NCBI RefSeq assembly: GCF_021648885.1
Contig: NZ_JAKJHZ010000005.1
Coordinates: forward strand, 124,001-188,000
Source of the DNA: Nocardioides potassii
GTDB taxonomy: Bacteria > Actinomycetota > Actinomycetes > Propionibacteriales > Nocardioidaceae
Direction: 5' to 3'
Length of the DNA: 64,000 bases
Both the position numbers and the translations under genes were made by a program. A model generated the notes under the pieces. It worked only from the letters and a program-made list of their open reading frames with translations, did no database searches and had not been told where the DNA came from. Each line of letters opens with the position of its first letter. Position 1 is the first letter of the stretch. This document shows positions 53,527 through 62,347 of this stretch, piece by piece.

Positions 53527-53863
53527 GGGCTGGCGGGGATCGGTGTGCGATACTCGCAGCGTTCGACACCCCGGCCACCTGTCGGGACCTGTCGAGCCGA
53601 CGACGTTCTCGCCGGTCACGCCCTGCTCGTTGGGGCGGGGTCGGCACCCCGATCGGGTGGACGTCACCGGACCGCGACGCGGCCACAGGAGTCGGTGAGA
53701 GCGACTCCCCGGGTGGCCCGGCGACCGCGGCAGGTGACGGACGGCCGCCGGAGACGCACACACGCGGAGGGTGTCGCCGCCACTGAAGCTTTGCGTCCCC
53801 GAGATCGCCACCCGAGATCGGCGGACGCCGTATCGGCACCCTGACGGTGCCCGAGGAGCGACC
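53527..53863 (+). promoter_or_regulatory. Long upstream region of rne (337 nt)
   Basis: No gene is seen here. GATACT at 53549-53554 is a possible -10 that would give a leader of about 300 nt. Near the end, the hairpin GGCACC-CTGAC-GGTGCC (53835-53851) ends 1 nt before the GAGGAG ribosome site (53853-53858) and could affect translation. RNase E genes elsewhere autoregulate through their leaders; this is only an analogy. Confidence 0.4.
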
Positions 53864-56800
53864 ATGCTCGACCAGGACGACCAGAACGAGCCCACGGAAG
53901 CGACCGCCGCACAAAGCCCCGCAGCTCCCGTCGTGACCCGCAGGACACGCAAGGCGCCCGCCAGGAAGGCGGCCGCCCCGGCCCAGGCGCCCGAGGCCAC
54001 CGGTGCCACGGAGGCCGCTGACGCCCCCGACGCGTCGGCGGCGACCGACGGTCCCGCTCCGGCGAAGAAGGCTGCGCGCAAGGCGCCGGCCAGGAAGACG
54101 GCCGCCAAGCGTGCGGCTGCCCCCGAGCCCGCTGCCGAGCCGGCCGAGACCACCGAGGCCCCCGAGGCGCCCGCGACCGCGGAGTCGCCGGACGACCTCA
54201 CGCCTCCCGCGAAGAAGGCCGCGCGAAAGACGGCAGCGAAGACCCCGGCGAAGAAGACGGCCGCCAAGCGGACCGCCAAGAAGGCCGTCGCGGCTCCCGT
54301 CGACGAGCCTGCCGAGACCCCCGAGGCGTCCGTCGCCGAGGACGGCGAGGCTCCCGTCGAGACCGGCCACGCCGTGCTGTTCCAAGCCCCGGCCCCGGTC
54401 GCGACCACCACCCGCCGTACGCGCAAGAAGGCCGAGCCCACCCCCGTCGAGGTCGACCCCGCCGCCGAGGACGAGGAGTCCGAGGAGGTCGAGGAGGTCG
54501 AGGAGACTCCTCCGGCGAAGAAGGCTGCCGCCAAGAAGTCCTCGCGCAAGAAGTCGGCCTCGAAGAAGGCCGCGGCGCCGGTCGAGGACGGCGCCGCCGA
54601 CACCGAGGTCACTGCCGAGGCCACCCTCGAGATCACTGCCGAGGAAGCGGTCGACGACCAGCCGGCCTCCGAGACCGACGCCGGGTCGGGCGACGACGCC
54701 GACGCGTCGGACGAGACCGACGACGAGTCCGGCACCGGCGCCCGCCGCCGGCGCCGCCGAGGCGGTCGCCGCCGGCGCAAGGGTGGTGACGGCGCCGAGT
54801 CCACCGACTCCGCCGACGAGTCCTCGGGCGACGACGCCCACGACGCGGGCACCGACAAGGCAGCCTCCGGCGACGACTCGGGGTCCGGTGACGCGGGCGA
54901 GGGCAACGGCGAGGGCTCCTCGCGCCGCCGTCGGCGCCGCCGTCGCGCCGGCGACGAGGGCGGATCGGACGACGACGCCCCCAACACCGTCACCCGCGTC
55001 CGCAAGACCCGCTCCGCCGAGGACCAGATCACCGCCGTCTCCGGCTCCACCCGCCTCGAGGCGAAGAAGCAGCGTCGCCGGGAGGGCCGCGAGGCCGGTC
55101 GCCGCCGCGCGCCCATCGTGAGCGAGGCCGAGTTCCTCGCCCGCCGCGAGTCGGTCGAGCGGGTCATGGTGATCCGCCAGCGCAAGGACCTCACCCAGAT
55201 CGCCGTCCTCGAGGACAAGGTGCTCGTGGAGCACTACGTCGCCCGCGAGTCGCAGACCTCGCTGATCGGCAACGTCTACCTCGGCCGCGTGCAGAACGTC
55301 CTGCCCTCGATGGAGGCCGCGTTCGTCGACATCGGCAAGGGGCGCAACGCGGTCCTCTACGCCGGTGAGGTCAACTGGACCGCGCTCGGCCACAAGGAGG
55401 GGCAGCCCCGCAAGATCGAGTCGGTCCTCTCGAGCGGCCAGATGGTGCTCGTCCAGGTCACCAAGGACCCGATCGGCCACAAGGGCGCCCGCCTCACCAG
55501 CCAGGTCAGCCTGGCCGGCCGGTTCCTCGTCTACGTGCCGGACGGCACGACGTCCGGCATCTCGCGCAAGCTGCCCGACACCGAGCGCAACCGCCTCAAG
55601 ACCCTCCTCAAGGAGATCGTCCCCGACACCGCCGGCGTCATCGTGCGCACCGCGGCGGAGGGCGCCAGCGAGGAGGAGCTGACCCGCGACGTCGAGCGGC
55701 TCAAGGCGCGCTGGGAGGACATCGAGAAGAAGGCCGGCAACAAGGGCTCCGGCCCGCAGCTCCTCTACGGGGAGCCCGACCTGACCCTCAAGGTCGTCCG
55801 CGACCTGTTCACCGAGGACTTCGCCAAGCTCGTCATCGAGGGTGACGACGCCTGGGACACCGTCCACGCGTACGTCGACTCGGTGGCGCCCGACCTGTCG
55901 GAGCGGGTCGAGAGGTACCAGCGCAACGGCGCCGGCGACGTGTTCTCGACCTACCGCATCGACGAGCAGATCAAGAAGGGCCTCGACCGCAAGGTGTGGC
56001 TGCCGTCGGGCGGCTCCCTGATCATCGACCGCACCGAGGCGATGACGGTCGTCGACGTCAACACCGGCAAGTTCACCGGCTCCGGGGGCAACCTCGAGGA
56101 GACGGTCACCAAGAACAATCTCGAGGCGGCCGAGGAGATCGTGCGCCAGCTCCGGCTGCGCGACATCGGCGGCATCATCGTCGTCGACTTCATCGACATG
56201 GTGCTGGAGTCCAACCGGGACCTCGTCGTGCGTCGGCTCGTCGAGTGCCTGGGCCGTGACCGCACCCGCCACCAGGTCGCCGAGGTCACGTCCCTCGGAC
56301 TGGTGCAGATGACCCGCAAGCGGATCGGCACGGGCCTGCTCGAGTCGTTCAGCGAGAACTGCGAGCACTGCCACGGCCGCGGCGTGGTCATCAAGGACGA
56401 GCCCGTCGACCCCGACGCCGCTCCCGCCGAGGGCGAGGGCCGTCGCAGCGGTCGTCGCCGAGGCCGTCGGGGGGCCGGCGAGGACACCGCCAACGGTGGC
56501 TCGAACGGTGGCTCGAACGGCTCCACGAACGGCAACGGAGGACACGCGCCGTCGCCGAAGGACGTCGCCGCGATGGCCCGCCACGAGAAGCCCGCGGACG
56601 ACGAGCCGACGAGCGGCGAGCAGGCAACCGAATCGGTGGAGGAGACGGTTGCCGAGGCATCTCCGGCCGCCGACGAGCCGACGAGCGGTGAGCAGGCGAC
56701 CGATCCCGCTGAGGATTCGGTTGCCGAGGCACCGCCGGTCGACGAGGCACCCGCCGAGGCACCCGCCGAGGCACCCGCCGAGGCACCCGCCGAGGCACCC

Positions 56801-57172
56801 GCCGAGGCACCCGCCGAGGCACCCGCCGAGGCACCCGTCGAGGCGCCCGCCGAGGCACCCGCCGAGGCACCCGCCGAGGCACCCGCCGAGGCACCCGTCG
56901 AGGCGCCCGCCGAGGCACCCGTCGAGGACGAGAAGCCGCGGGTGGTGACGCGTACGCGCCGCCGTGCGGCCAGCCGCCCCGCGGGCCCGCCGGCCCTGCC
57001 CGCGACGCCGACCACGGGTGTCGCCGGGACGCTCCCGGACTCGGGTGCCGTGGAACCGGGCACGGCAGGTGTCGAGCCCGGCGAGCAGGCCGCGGACGCC
57101 GCCGAGCCGGCGGCCGAGGCCCCCCACGTCGAGCACGTCCCGATCAAGAAGAAGGGCTCGCGCAAGCGCTGA
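53864..57172 (+). CDS. rne: Ribonuclease E/G
   Basis: 1102 residues. The first 400 or so are low-complexity Ala/Pro/Lys/Glu/Asp with basic AKKAARK-like blocks. The catalytic core follows: an S1 domain (SLIGNVYLGRVQNVLPSMEA), the 5' sensor/RNase H-like region, DNase I-like catalytic acids in MTVVDVNTG and IIVVDFIDM, and a Zn-link CEHCHGRG. The C-terminal tail has 15 EAP[A/V] repeats and a Lys/Arg end. It processes rRNA and mRNA. Translation begins at ATG 53864 behind GAGGAG. The disordered tails may organise a degradosome. Upstream of rplU-rpmA-obgE, the usual actinobacterial position. Confidence 0.93.
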   Translation: MLDQDDQNEPTEATAAQSPAAPVVTRRTRKAPARKAAAPAQAPEATGATEAADAPDASAATDGPAPAKKAARKAPARKTAAKRAAAPEPAAEPAETTEAPEAPATAESPDDLTPPAKKAARKTAAKTPAKKTAAKRTAKKAVAAPVDEPAETPEASVAEDGEAPVETGHAVLFQAPAPVATTTRRTRKKAEPTPVEVDPAAEDEESEEVEEVEETPPAKKAAAKKSSRKKSASKKAAAPVEDGAADTEVTAEATLEITAEEAVDDQPASETDAGSGDDADASDETDDESGTGARRRRRRGGRRRRKGGDGAESTDSADESSGDDAHDAGTDKAASGDDSGSGDAGEGNGEGSSRRRRRRRRAGDEGGSDDDAPNTVTRVRKTRSAEDQITAVSGSTRLEAKKQRRREGREAGRRRAPIVSEAEFLARRESVERVMVIRQRKDLTQIAVLEDKVLVEHYVARESQTSLIGNVYLGRVQNVLPSMEAAFVDIGKGRNAVLYAGEVNWTALGHKEGQPRKIESVLSSGQMVLVQVTKDPIGHKGARLTSQVSLAGRFLVYVPDGTTSGISRKLPDTERNRLKTLLKEIVPDTAGVIVRTAAEGASEEELTRDVERLKARWEDIEKKAGNKGSGPQLLYGEPDLTLKVVRDLFTEDFAKLVIEGDDAWDTVHAYVDSVAPDLSERVERYQRNGAGDVFSTYRIDEQIKKGLDRKVWLPSGGSLIIDRTEAMTVVDVNTGKFTGSGGNLEETVTKNNLEAAEEIVRQLRLRDIGGIIVVDFIDMVLESNRDLVVRRLVECLGRDRTRHQVAEVTSLGLVQMTRKRIGTGLLESFSENCEHCHGRGVVIKDEPVDPDAAPAEGEGRRSGRRRGRRGAGEDTANGGSNGGSNGSTNGNGGHAPSPKDVAAMARHEKPADDEPTSGEQATESVEETVAEASPAADEPTSGEQATDPAEDSVAEAPPVDEAPAEAPAEAPAEAPAEAPAEAPAEAPAEAPVEAPAEAPAEAPAEAPAEAPVEAPAEAPVEDEKPRVVTRTRRRAASRPAGPPALPATPTTGVAGTLPDSGAVEPGTAGVEPGEQAADAAEPAAEAPHVEHVPIKKKGSRKR
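56744..56923. repeat. 12-bp tandem repeat in rne
   Basis: Fifteen units of the type GAGGCACCCGCC with few variants (GTC or GCG changes) encode (EAPA/EAPV)15 in the C-terminal tail. Near identity of the units favours recent expansion by slippage. Confidence 0.9.
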
Positions 57173-57182
57173 TCGCTCGGGC

Positions 57183-57202
57183 CGACGGTCGTCTCGCCGT
57201 CG
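57183..57202 (+). terminator. Terminator of rne
   Basis: CGACGG (57183-57188) pairs with CCGTCG (57197-57202) and is followed by TTTT, 11 nt after the rne stop. Confidence 0.6.
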
Positions 57203-57204
57203 TT

Positions 57205-57234
57205 TTGCGGCGCTGGTGTCCGATCCCGTAGTCT
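57205..57234 (+). promoter_or_regulatory. Candidate promoter of rplU-rpmA
   Basis: TTGCGG (57205-57210) and TAGTCT (57229-57234) are 18 bp apart, giving a leader of about 160 nt before rplU. The remaining leader sequence shows no further clear element. Confidence 0.5.
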
Positions 57235-57402
57235 TGACCCTCGGTGTGCCAGTCACACCACCCTCTGCGCGCCCGCCCCGCGGCCGCCAGCGCCTTCCAA
57301 GGGCAGCCGATGTGATGGCGCCGTCCCACGGGCAAGGGCGTGCGCAGACCGAGAACCAGCAGATATCCACCTGAAGTCCTGTATCGAGGAGAGTGACTCG
57401 CC

Positions 57403-57702
57403 GTGTACGCAGTCGTGCGCAGTGGCAGCAAGCAGCAGAAGGTTGCCGTGGGCGACGTCATCGAGATCGACGCGATGGGCGCGGCCGGCGACACCCTCAC
57501 CCTTCCCGTGGTGATGGTCGTCGATGGCGACAAGGTCACCGCGACGGGCCTCGACAAGGCCAGCGTGACCGTCGAGGTCACCGGTCGCACCAAGGGCCCG
57601 AAGATCATCATCCAGAAGTACAAGAACAAGACCGGCTACAAGAAGCGCCAGGGTCACCGCCAGAAGTACACCCAGGTCAAGGTCACCGACATCTCCCTCT
57701 GA
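57403..57702 (+). CDS. rplU: Ribosomal protein bL21
   Basis: 99 residues from GTG 57403: YAVVRSGSKQQKVAVGDVIE at the start and the basic C-terminal KNKTGYKKRQGHRQKYTQVK are typical of L21, which binds 23S rRNA. A GAGGAGAG ribosome site lies upstream. It is followed after 39 nt by rpmA on the same transcript, the universal arrangement. Confidence 0.97.
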   Translation: MYAVVRSGSKQQKVAVGDVIEIDAMGAAGDTLTLPVVMVVDGDKVTATGLDKASVTVEVTGRTKGPKIIIQKYKNKTGYKKRQGHRQKYTQVKVTDISL

Positions 57703-57741
57703 GCTCCCGCTCGAGGTCGCTCTCTCCCGAAGGACTGAACA

Positions 57742-57996
57742 ATGGCTCACAAGAAGGGTGCTGCGAGCACCAAGAACGGCCGTGACTCCAACGCCCAGCG
57801 CCTGGGCGTGAAGCGCTTCGGCGGCCAGGTCGTCGGCGCCGGCGAGATCATCGTGCGCCAGCGCGGCACGCACTTCCACCCGGGCACCGGCGTGGGCCGT
57901 GGCGGCGACGACACCCTCTTCGCCCTGCAGGCCGGCGCCGTCGAGTTCGGCACCCGCCGCGGTCGCAAGGTCGTCAACATCGTCCCCGGCGAGTGA
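57742..57996 (+). CDS. rpmA: Ribosomal protein bL27
   Basis: 84 residues. [20 protein letters not shown] and [20 protein letters not shown] are standard for L27, whose N-terminal tail reaches the peptidyl-transferase centre. No N-terminal extension of the firmicute type (needing Prp cleavage) is present. A GAAGGA site precedes the ATG. A strong terminator follows. Confidence 0.97.
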   Translation: MAHKKGAASTKNGRDSNAQRLGVKRFGGQVVGAGEIIVRQRGTHFHPGTGVGRGGDDTLFALQAGAVEFGTRRGRKVVNIVPGE

Positions 57997-58022
57997 CGTC
58001 ACCGCGACACTGAGCACTTCTG

Positions 58023-58054
58023 CGAGAGGGCGTCCCGGCCGGGGCGCCCTCTCG
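58023..58054 (+). terminator. Terminator of rplU-rpmA
   Basis: A 14-bp stem (58023-58036 with 58041-58054, one G-U pair) with GGCC loop, followed by TGCTTTT: the best intrinsic terminator in the window. Confidence 0.88.
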
Positions 58055-58083
58055 TGCTTTTCCCGACCACCGACAGGACCCCC

Positions 58084-59652
58084 ATGGCCATCCCGAGCTT
58101 CATCGACCAGGTGACGCTGCACCTCGCAGCGGGACGGGGCGGCAACGGCGTGGCGTCGGTCAAGCGCGAGAAGTTCAAGCCGCTCGGCGGCCCCGACGGC
58201 GGCAACGGCGGCCAGGGCGGATCGATCATCCTCGAGGTCGACACGAGCGTGACGACCCTCGTCGACTACCACCACAGCCCCAAGCGCAAGGCCGACAACG
58301 GCGGCCAGGGCGCCGGTGACCACAAGAACGGCGGCAACGGCAAGGACCTGGTCCTCCCCGTCCCCGACGGCACGCTCGTGAAGGACGCCGACGGCACCGT
58401 GCTGGCCGACCTGGTCGGCCACGGCACGACGCTCGTCGTCGCCGCCGGTGGTCGCGGCGGGCTCGGCAACGCCGCCCTCGCCTCGTCGAAGCGCAAGGCC
58501 CCCGGTTTCGCCCTGCTCGGCGAGCCGGGCGACGAGCTCGTCGTACGCCTCGAGCTCAAGGTCGTCGCCGACATCGGACTGGTCGGGTTCCCGAGTGCCG
58601 GCAAGTCCTCGCTCATCGCCGCGATGTCGCGGGCGCGGCCCAAGATCGCCGACTACCCCTTCACCACCCTCGTCCCCAACCTCGGCGTCGTCACCGCAGG
58701 CGAGACGACGTTCGTGGTCGCCGACGTGCCCGGCCTGATCGAGGGAGCGGCGGAGGGCCGTGGCCTCGGGCACGACTTCCTGCGGCACATCGAGCGCTGC
58801 GCCGCGCTGGTGCACGTCATCGACACCGCCTCGATCGAGCCGGGCCGCAACCCGGTCGACGACCTCGACGTCATCGAGGGCGAGCTCGCCCGCTACGGCG
58901 GACTCGAGGACCGGCCGCGGCTGGTCGCGCTCAACAAGGTGGACGTTCCCGACGGCCAGGACATCGCCGACATGGTCGTCGAGGAGCTGCGCGGCCGCGG
59001 GCTGCGGGTGTTCCAGGTCAGCGCCGCGTCCGGAGCCGGTCTGCGCGAGCTGACCTTCGCGATGGCCGAGATCGTCGAGGCGTCCCGCGAGGACGCGCCC
59101 GAGGCCGAGCCGCAGCGCATCGTGCTCCGCCCGCGGGCCGTGGACGGCGGGGCCGACTTCGAGGTCGTCGCCACCGACGACGGGTGGCGCGTGCGCGGCA
59201 CCAAGCCCGAGCGCTGGGTGCGCCAGACCGACTTCAGCAACGAGGAGGCCGTGGGCTTCCTCGCCGACCGGCTCAACCGGATGGGGGTCGAGGACAAGCT
59301 GATCGAGATGGGCGCACAGGAGGGCGACGCCGTCCTCATCGGGCCCGAGACCAACTCGGTCGTCTTCGACTTCAAGCCCAGCGTCCAGGCCGGTGCCGAG
59401 ATGCTCGGGCGCCGCGGTGAGGACGAGCGCCTCCGCGAGACCCGTCCGGCCCGCGAGCGCCGCCGCGAGATCGCCGAGGGGATGGAGACCAAGGCCGAGG
59501 AGGAGGCTCGCGCCGACGTCGCCCGACGCCTCGACGAGGAGCGTCGGCAGGCGAAGAAGGGTCCCAACCGCAGCTCCGGCAGCTCGGGTGTCGGCCCGAT
59601 GGCCTACGAGATCGGCACGAAGGACGACCCCGACTGGGACGGCGAGGAGTGA
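58084..59652 (+). CDS. obgE: Obg-family GTPase
   Basis: 522 residues. The glycine-rich Obg fold at the start ([20 protein letters not shown] and further GG-N-G repeats) precedes a GTPase domain with G1 GFPSAGKSS (about residue 168), G3 in [11 protein letters not shown] and NKVD. A C-terminal OCT domain ([20 protein letters not shown]) and a charged tail of about 90 residues follow. It takes part in 50S assembly and stress control. It follows rpmA as usual, and proB overlaps its stop (GTGA). Confidence 0.96.
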   Translation: MAIPSFIDQVTLHLAAGRGGNGVASVKREKFKPLGGPDGGNGGQGGSIILEVDTSVTTLVDYHHSPKRKADNGGQGAGDHKNGGNGKDLVLPVPDGTLVKDADGTVLADLVGHGTTLVVAAGGRGGLGNAALASSKRKAPGFALLGEPGDELVVRLELKVVADIGLVGFPSAGKSSLIAAMSRARPKIADYPFTTLVPNLGVVTAGETTFVVADVPGLIEGAAEGRGLGHDFLRHIERCAALVHVIDTASIEPGRNPVDDLDVIEGELARYGGLEDRPRLVALNKVDVPDGQDIADMVVEELRGRGLRVFQVSAASGAGLRELTFAMAEIVEASREDAPEAEPQRIVLRPRAVDGGADFEVVATDDGWRVRGTKPERWVRQTDFSNEEAVGFLADRLNRMGVEDKLIEMGAQEGDAVLIGPETNSVVFDFKPSVQAGAEMLGRRGEDERLRETRPARERRREIAEGMETKAEEEARADVARRLDEERRQAKKGPNRSSGSSGVGPMAYEIGTKDDPDWDGEE

Positions 59653-60767
59653 GCGACCGCGCGAGGCTCGTTGCCGACGCCCGGCGCATCGTCGTCAAGG
59701 TCGGCTCGTCGTCGCTGACGACCGCCGAGGGCGGCATCGACCCCGCGCGTGTACGACGCCTCGTCGAGGTCCTCGCGGCCGCCCGGGGAGCCAGCGCCGA
59801 GGTCGTGCTCGTCTCCTCCGGCGCGATCGCCGCCGGGCTGGCGCCGCTCGGGCTGACCACGCGCCCCCGCTCGCTCGCCGCCCAGCAGGCCGCCGCCTCG
59901 GTCGGCCAGGGGCTGCTCGCCCACCGATACCAGGAGGAGTTCGCCCGTCACGGGATCGTCACCGGTCAGGTGCTCCTCACCGTCGACGACGTGACCCGGC
60001 GCGCGCACTACCGCAACGCCCACCAGACCTTCGCCAAGCTGCTGGAGCTCGGCGTCGTGCCCATCGTCAACGAGAACGACACGGTCGCGACCTCCGAGAT
60101 CCGCTTCGGCGACAACGACCGCCTCGCCGCGCTGGTCGCCCACCTCGTGCACGCCGACCTGCTCGTCCTGCTCTCCGACGTCGACGGCCTCTACGACGGC
60201 CCGCCCAGCCGTGAGGGGTCGACGCTGGTGCCCGTGGTCCGCTCCGAGGACGACCTCGTGGGCATCACCATCGGCACGACCGGCGCCTCGGGCGTCGGCA
60301 CCGGCGGGATGACGACCAAGGTCGACGCGGCGCGGATCGCGACCGGCGCCGGCATCGACGTCGTACTGACCTCGGCGGACCAGGCAGCAGCCGCGCTCGC
60401 GGGTTCGGAGGTCGGCACCCTCTTCGCGGCGACCGGCAAGCGGCGACCGACCCGGTTGCTGTGGCTGGCGCACGCCACGTCGGGCCAGGGCACGCTGACC
60501 CTCGACGCCGGCGCCGTACGCGCCGTGGTCGAGCGCAGGGCGTCGCTGCTCGCAGCCGGGATCACGGGTGTAGGCGGCACGTTCGTGGCCGGCGACGCGG
60601 TCGACGTGCTGGACCCCGACGGCACCGTCGTCGCCCGAGGCCTGGTGAACTTCGACGCCGACGAGCTGCCCACCCTGCTCGGGCGCTCGACGAGCGAGCT
60701 GAAGGCCGCGCTCGGAGCGGCCTACGAGCGCGAGGTCATCCACCGCGACGACCTCGTCCTGCTCTAG
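59649..60767 (+). CDS. proB: Glutamate 5-kinase
   Basis: 372 residues. The amino-acid-kinase domain starts [13 protein letters not shown] and includes [31 protein letters not shown] and [14 protein letters not shown]-terminal PUA domain follows (about 280-372, [20 protein letters not shown]). It carries out the first step of proline synthesis. The usual partner proA is not in the window; the next genes run on the other strand. The GTG start overlaps the obgE stop by 4 nt. Confidence 0.95.
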   Translation: MSDRARLVADARRIVVKVGSSSLTTAEGGIDPARVRRLVEVLAAARGASAEVVLVSSGAIAAGLAPLGLTTRPRSLAAQQAAASVGQGLLAHRYQEEFARHGIVTGQVLLTVDDVTRRAHYRNAHQTFAKLLELGVVPIVNENDTVATSEIRFGDNDRLAALVAHLVHADLLVLLSDVDGLYDGPPSREGSTLVPVVRSEDDLVGITIGTTGASGVGTGGMTTKVDAARIATGAGIDVVLTSADQAAAALAGSEVGTLFAATGKRRPTRLLWLAHATSGQGTLTLDAGAVRAVVERRASLLAAGITGVGGTFVAGDAVDVLDPDGTVVARGLVNFDADELPTLLGRSTSELKAALGAAYEREVIHRDDLVLL

Positions 60768-60857
60768 GTGCCAGAACCCGCTGCGCGACGACGTGCACGG
60801 ACCTCGAGATGAACTTCCACCCGCTCGAGTGGACATCCATCGAAGCGGTCAGGCGGG

Positions 60858-61156
60858 TCAACCCTCCTCGGACAGGACCTGCTCCAGCTCGTCCATCGTG
60901 GCGGTGAAGGCGCCCTGCAGGTCGACGCCGTAGGAGTCGGCCAGCGTCAGCACGCTCCAGAGGCAGTCGGCGAGCTCGTGGGCGAGCGCCTCGTCGAGGT
61001 CGTCACGGGGACGCACGCCCGCCTTGCCCTGCACCAGCCGAGGAAGCCGAGCATGATCTCCTCGGTCGTCCACGAGCGTCCGTAGCTCGTCGCCTCCACC
61101 TCGGCGTACCGCGCCCGGATCGCGCGGGCGCGTTCCTGCATCTGCTGGAAGTCCAT
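60858..61156 (-). pseudogene. MazG-like nucleotide pyrophosphohydrolase, frameshifted
   Basis: The start MDFQQMQERARAIRARYAEV continues through SWTTEEIMLGFLG. The matching rest (LVQGKAGVRPRDDLDEALAH, then ELADCLWSVLTLADSYGVDL) is in another frame. Compared with the remembered family pattern GFLGDVGDLAKLVQ, about 22 nt that would encode GDVGDLAK seem to be missing near 61040. 299 nt is not a multiple of three, whereas 321 would be. Either a true deletion or an assembly error; if real, the enzyme is lost. CAGGAT 6 nt before the ATG is a possible -10. Confidence 0.75.
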
Positions 61157-61170
61157 GTGGCGATCCTGCC

Positions 61171-61641
61171 TCAGCCGAAGGTGCGCGGGAGGTCGAGCGC
61201 CGCGGCGAGCCGCTCGGCGTACGGCTCTCGCTCCGCCGGCGAGGCCCAGCGGTTCTCGGCATGGCGCTCGTAGAGGCGGTCGCCGTCGTGGCGGGGGAAG
61301 ACGTGGACGTGGAGGTGCCAGACGTCCTGCCCACCGGCCGGCTCGTTGTGCTGCCGCGTCGACGTGCCCGCGCAGTCGTACGACGACCGCATGGCGACCG
61401 CGACCTGCTGAGTCAGGTCCCAGACGGCATGACCGGCGGCTGGAGGCAGGTCGTAGAGGTTCTCGTGGTGCGCGCGCGGGATCACCAGCACGGCGCCCTC
61501 GTTGGCTGGCCACCACCGCGGCGAGATGCGGGCGAACGCGAGGTCGGTCACCGCCACCACGTCGCCTGGCTGGTTGTGCTCGTCGTGCCTGCCACGCTGG
61601 AGACGGCAGAACGGGCAGTCGTAGTCGGCAGGCTCGTGCAC
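61171..61641 (-). CDS. HIT-family hydrolase
   Basis: 156 residues from GTG 61641. The histidine triad is clear: HLHVHVFPR (around residue 110). A CPFC pair near residue 10 suggests zinc, as in HINT-like proteins, and EGAVLVIPRAHHENLYDLP is the usual central strand-turn. Members hydrolyse nucleotide phosphoramidates or related adducts. It is 14 nt upstream of the broken MazG-like gene, perhaps one operon. CAGGGT lies 6 nt before the start codon, a weak -10 match. Confidence 0.88.
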   Translation of the reverse strand: MHEPADYDCPFCRLQRGRHDEHNQPGDVVAVTDLAFARISPRWWPANEGAVLVIPRAHHENLYDLPPAAGHAVWDLTQQVAVAMRSSYDCAGTSTRQHNEPAGGQDVWHLHVHVFPRHDGDRLYERHAENRWASPAEREPYAERLAAALDLPRTFG

Positions 61642-61677
61642 GGCGCCACCCTGCCACCGAGTGACGCGGATCGGCGC

Positions 61678-61683
61678 TAGCGT
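61678..61683 (+). promoter_or_regulatory. -10 hexamer of the nucleotidyltransferase-like gene
   Basis: TAGCGT ends 6 nt before the ATG at 61690 (leaderless). Confidence 0.5.
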
Positions 61684-61689
61684 CGGGCC

Positions 61690-62346
61690 ATGACCGCCCG
61701 CGAGCCGCTGCACCGCACGCCCGAGGAGGTCGCGGAGGACGAGGAGTTCTTCCGCTGGTACGGCCCGTGGGCGCCGCTCGACCCGGCCGGGGTGGCCGAT
61801 CTGATGAGCGGCTTCGACCGGCCCTGGTGGATCGTCGGCGGCTGGTCGATCGAGGCCTTCACCGGCGCGGCACGCGAGCACGAGGACGTCGACCTGACCC
61901 TGCTCGCCTGCGACCTCGACGCCTTCCGTGCCCACATCGGCGACCGCTGGAACCTGTGGAGCAACCACGGCGGGACGCTGCGGCCGTTCAACGACCGGTT
62001 CCCCGAGGTGCTCGACACCAGCAGCCAGGTGTGGATCCGGCGCAGCGCCGCCGACCCGTGGGTGGTCGACCTGCCGATCACACCGGATCGCGACGGGCTG
62101 TGGACCAGCAAGCGCGACCCCGACCACGTGGCGCCCATCGAGGACGTCACCTGGCTCGCGGAGTCGGGCATCCGCTACCTCCGGCCGGAGATCACGCTGC
62201 TCTACAAGGCGGCGCTGCACCGCCCGAAGGACGACCGCGACCTCGCGGTCACCTGGCCGCTGCTGGGCGGGGACGCCCGCGCCTGGCTGCGCGAGTCGGT
62301 GAGCCGGCTCTACCCGGACCACGCGTGGCTGGCGCGGATGGCCTGA
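61690..62346 (+). CDS. Nucleotidyltransferase-like protein (aminoglycoside adenylyltransferase-type fold)
   Basis: 218 residues. The segment RPWWIVGGWSIEAFTGAARE with following HEDVDLTLLACD gives the GG...D-x-D arrangement of small nucleotidyltransferases related to ANT(2'')-type enzymes. Later parts include DLPITPDRDGLWTSKRD and EITLLYKAALHRPKDDRDL, recurrent in this family. The substrate is unknown and resistance should not be assumed. It is monocistronic; its end meets the convergent lipoprotein gene with one base between. Confidence 0.72.
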   Translation: MTAREPLHRTPEEVAEDEEFFRWYGPWAPLDPAGVADLMSGFDRPWWIVGGWSIEAFTGAAREHEDVDLTLLACDLDAFRAHIGDRWNLWSNHGGTLRPFNDRFPEVLDTSSQVWIRRSAADPWVVDLPITPDRDGLWTSKRDPDHVAPIEDVTWLAESGIRYLRPEITLLYKAALHRPKDDRDLAVTWPLLGGDARAWLRESVSRLYPDHAWLARMA

Positions 62347-62347
62347 C

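Noticed and set aside
52952..57370. Very long open frame antisense to rne (over 1,400 codons)
   Set aside because: It is the mirror of a GC-rich, repeat-rich gene. It is made of runs of Gly/Leu/Arg/Val with no domain, and the sense strand has clear RNase E motifs.
61690..62346. Aminoglycoside nucleotidyltransferase resistance gene
   Set aside because: The fold-level pattern is present but substrate-binding residues cannot be judged from sequence alone.
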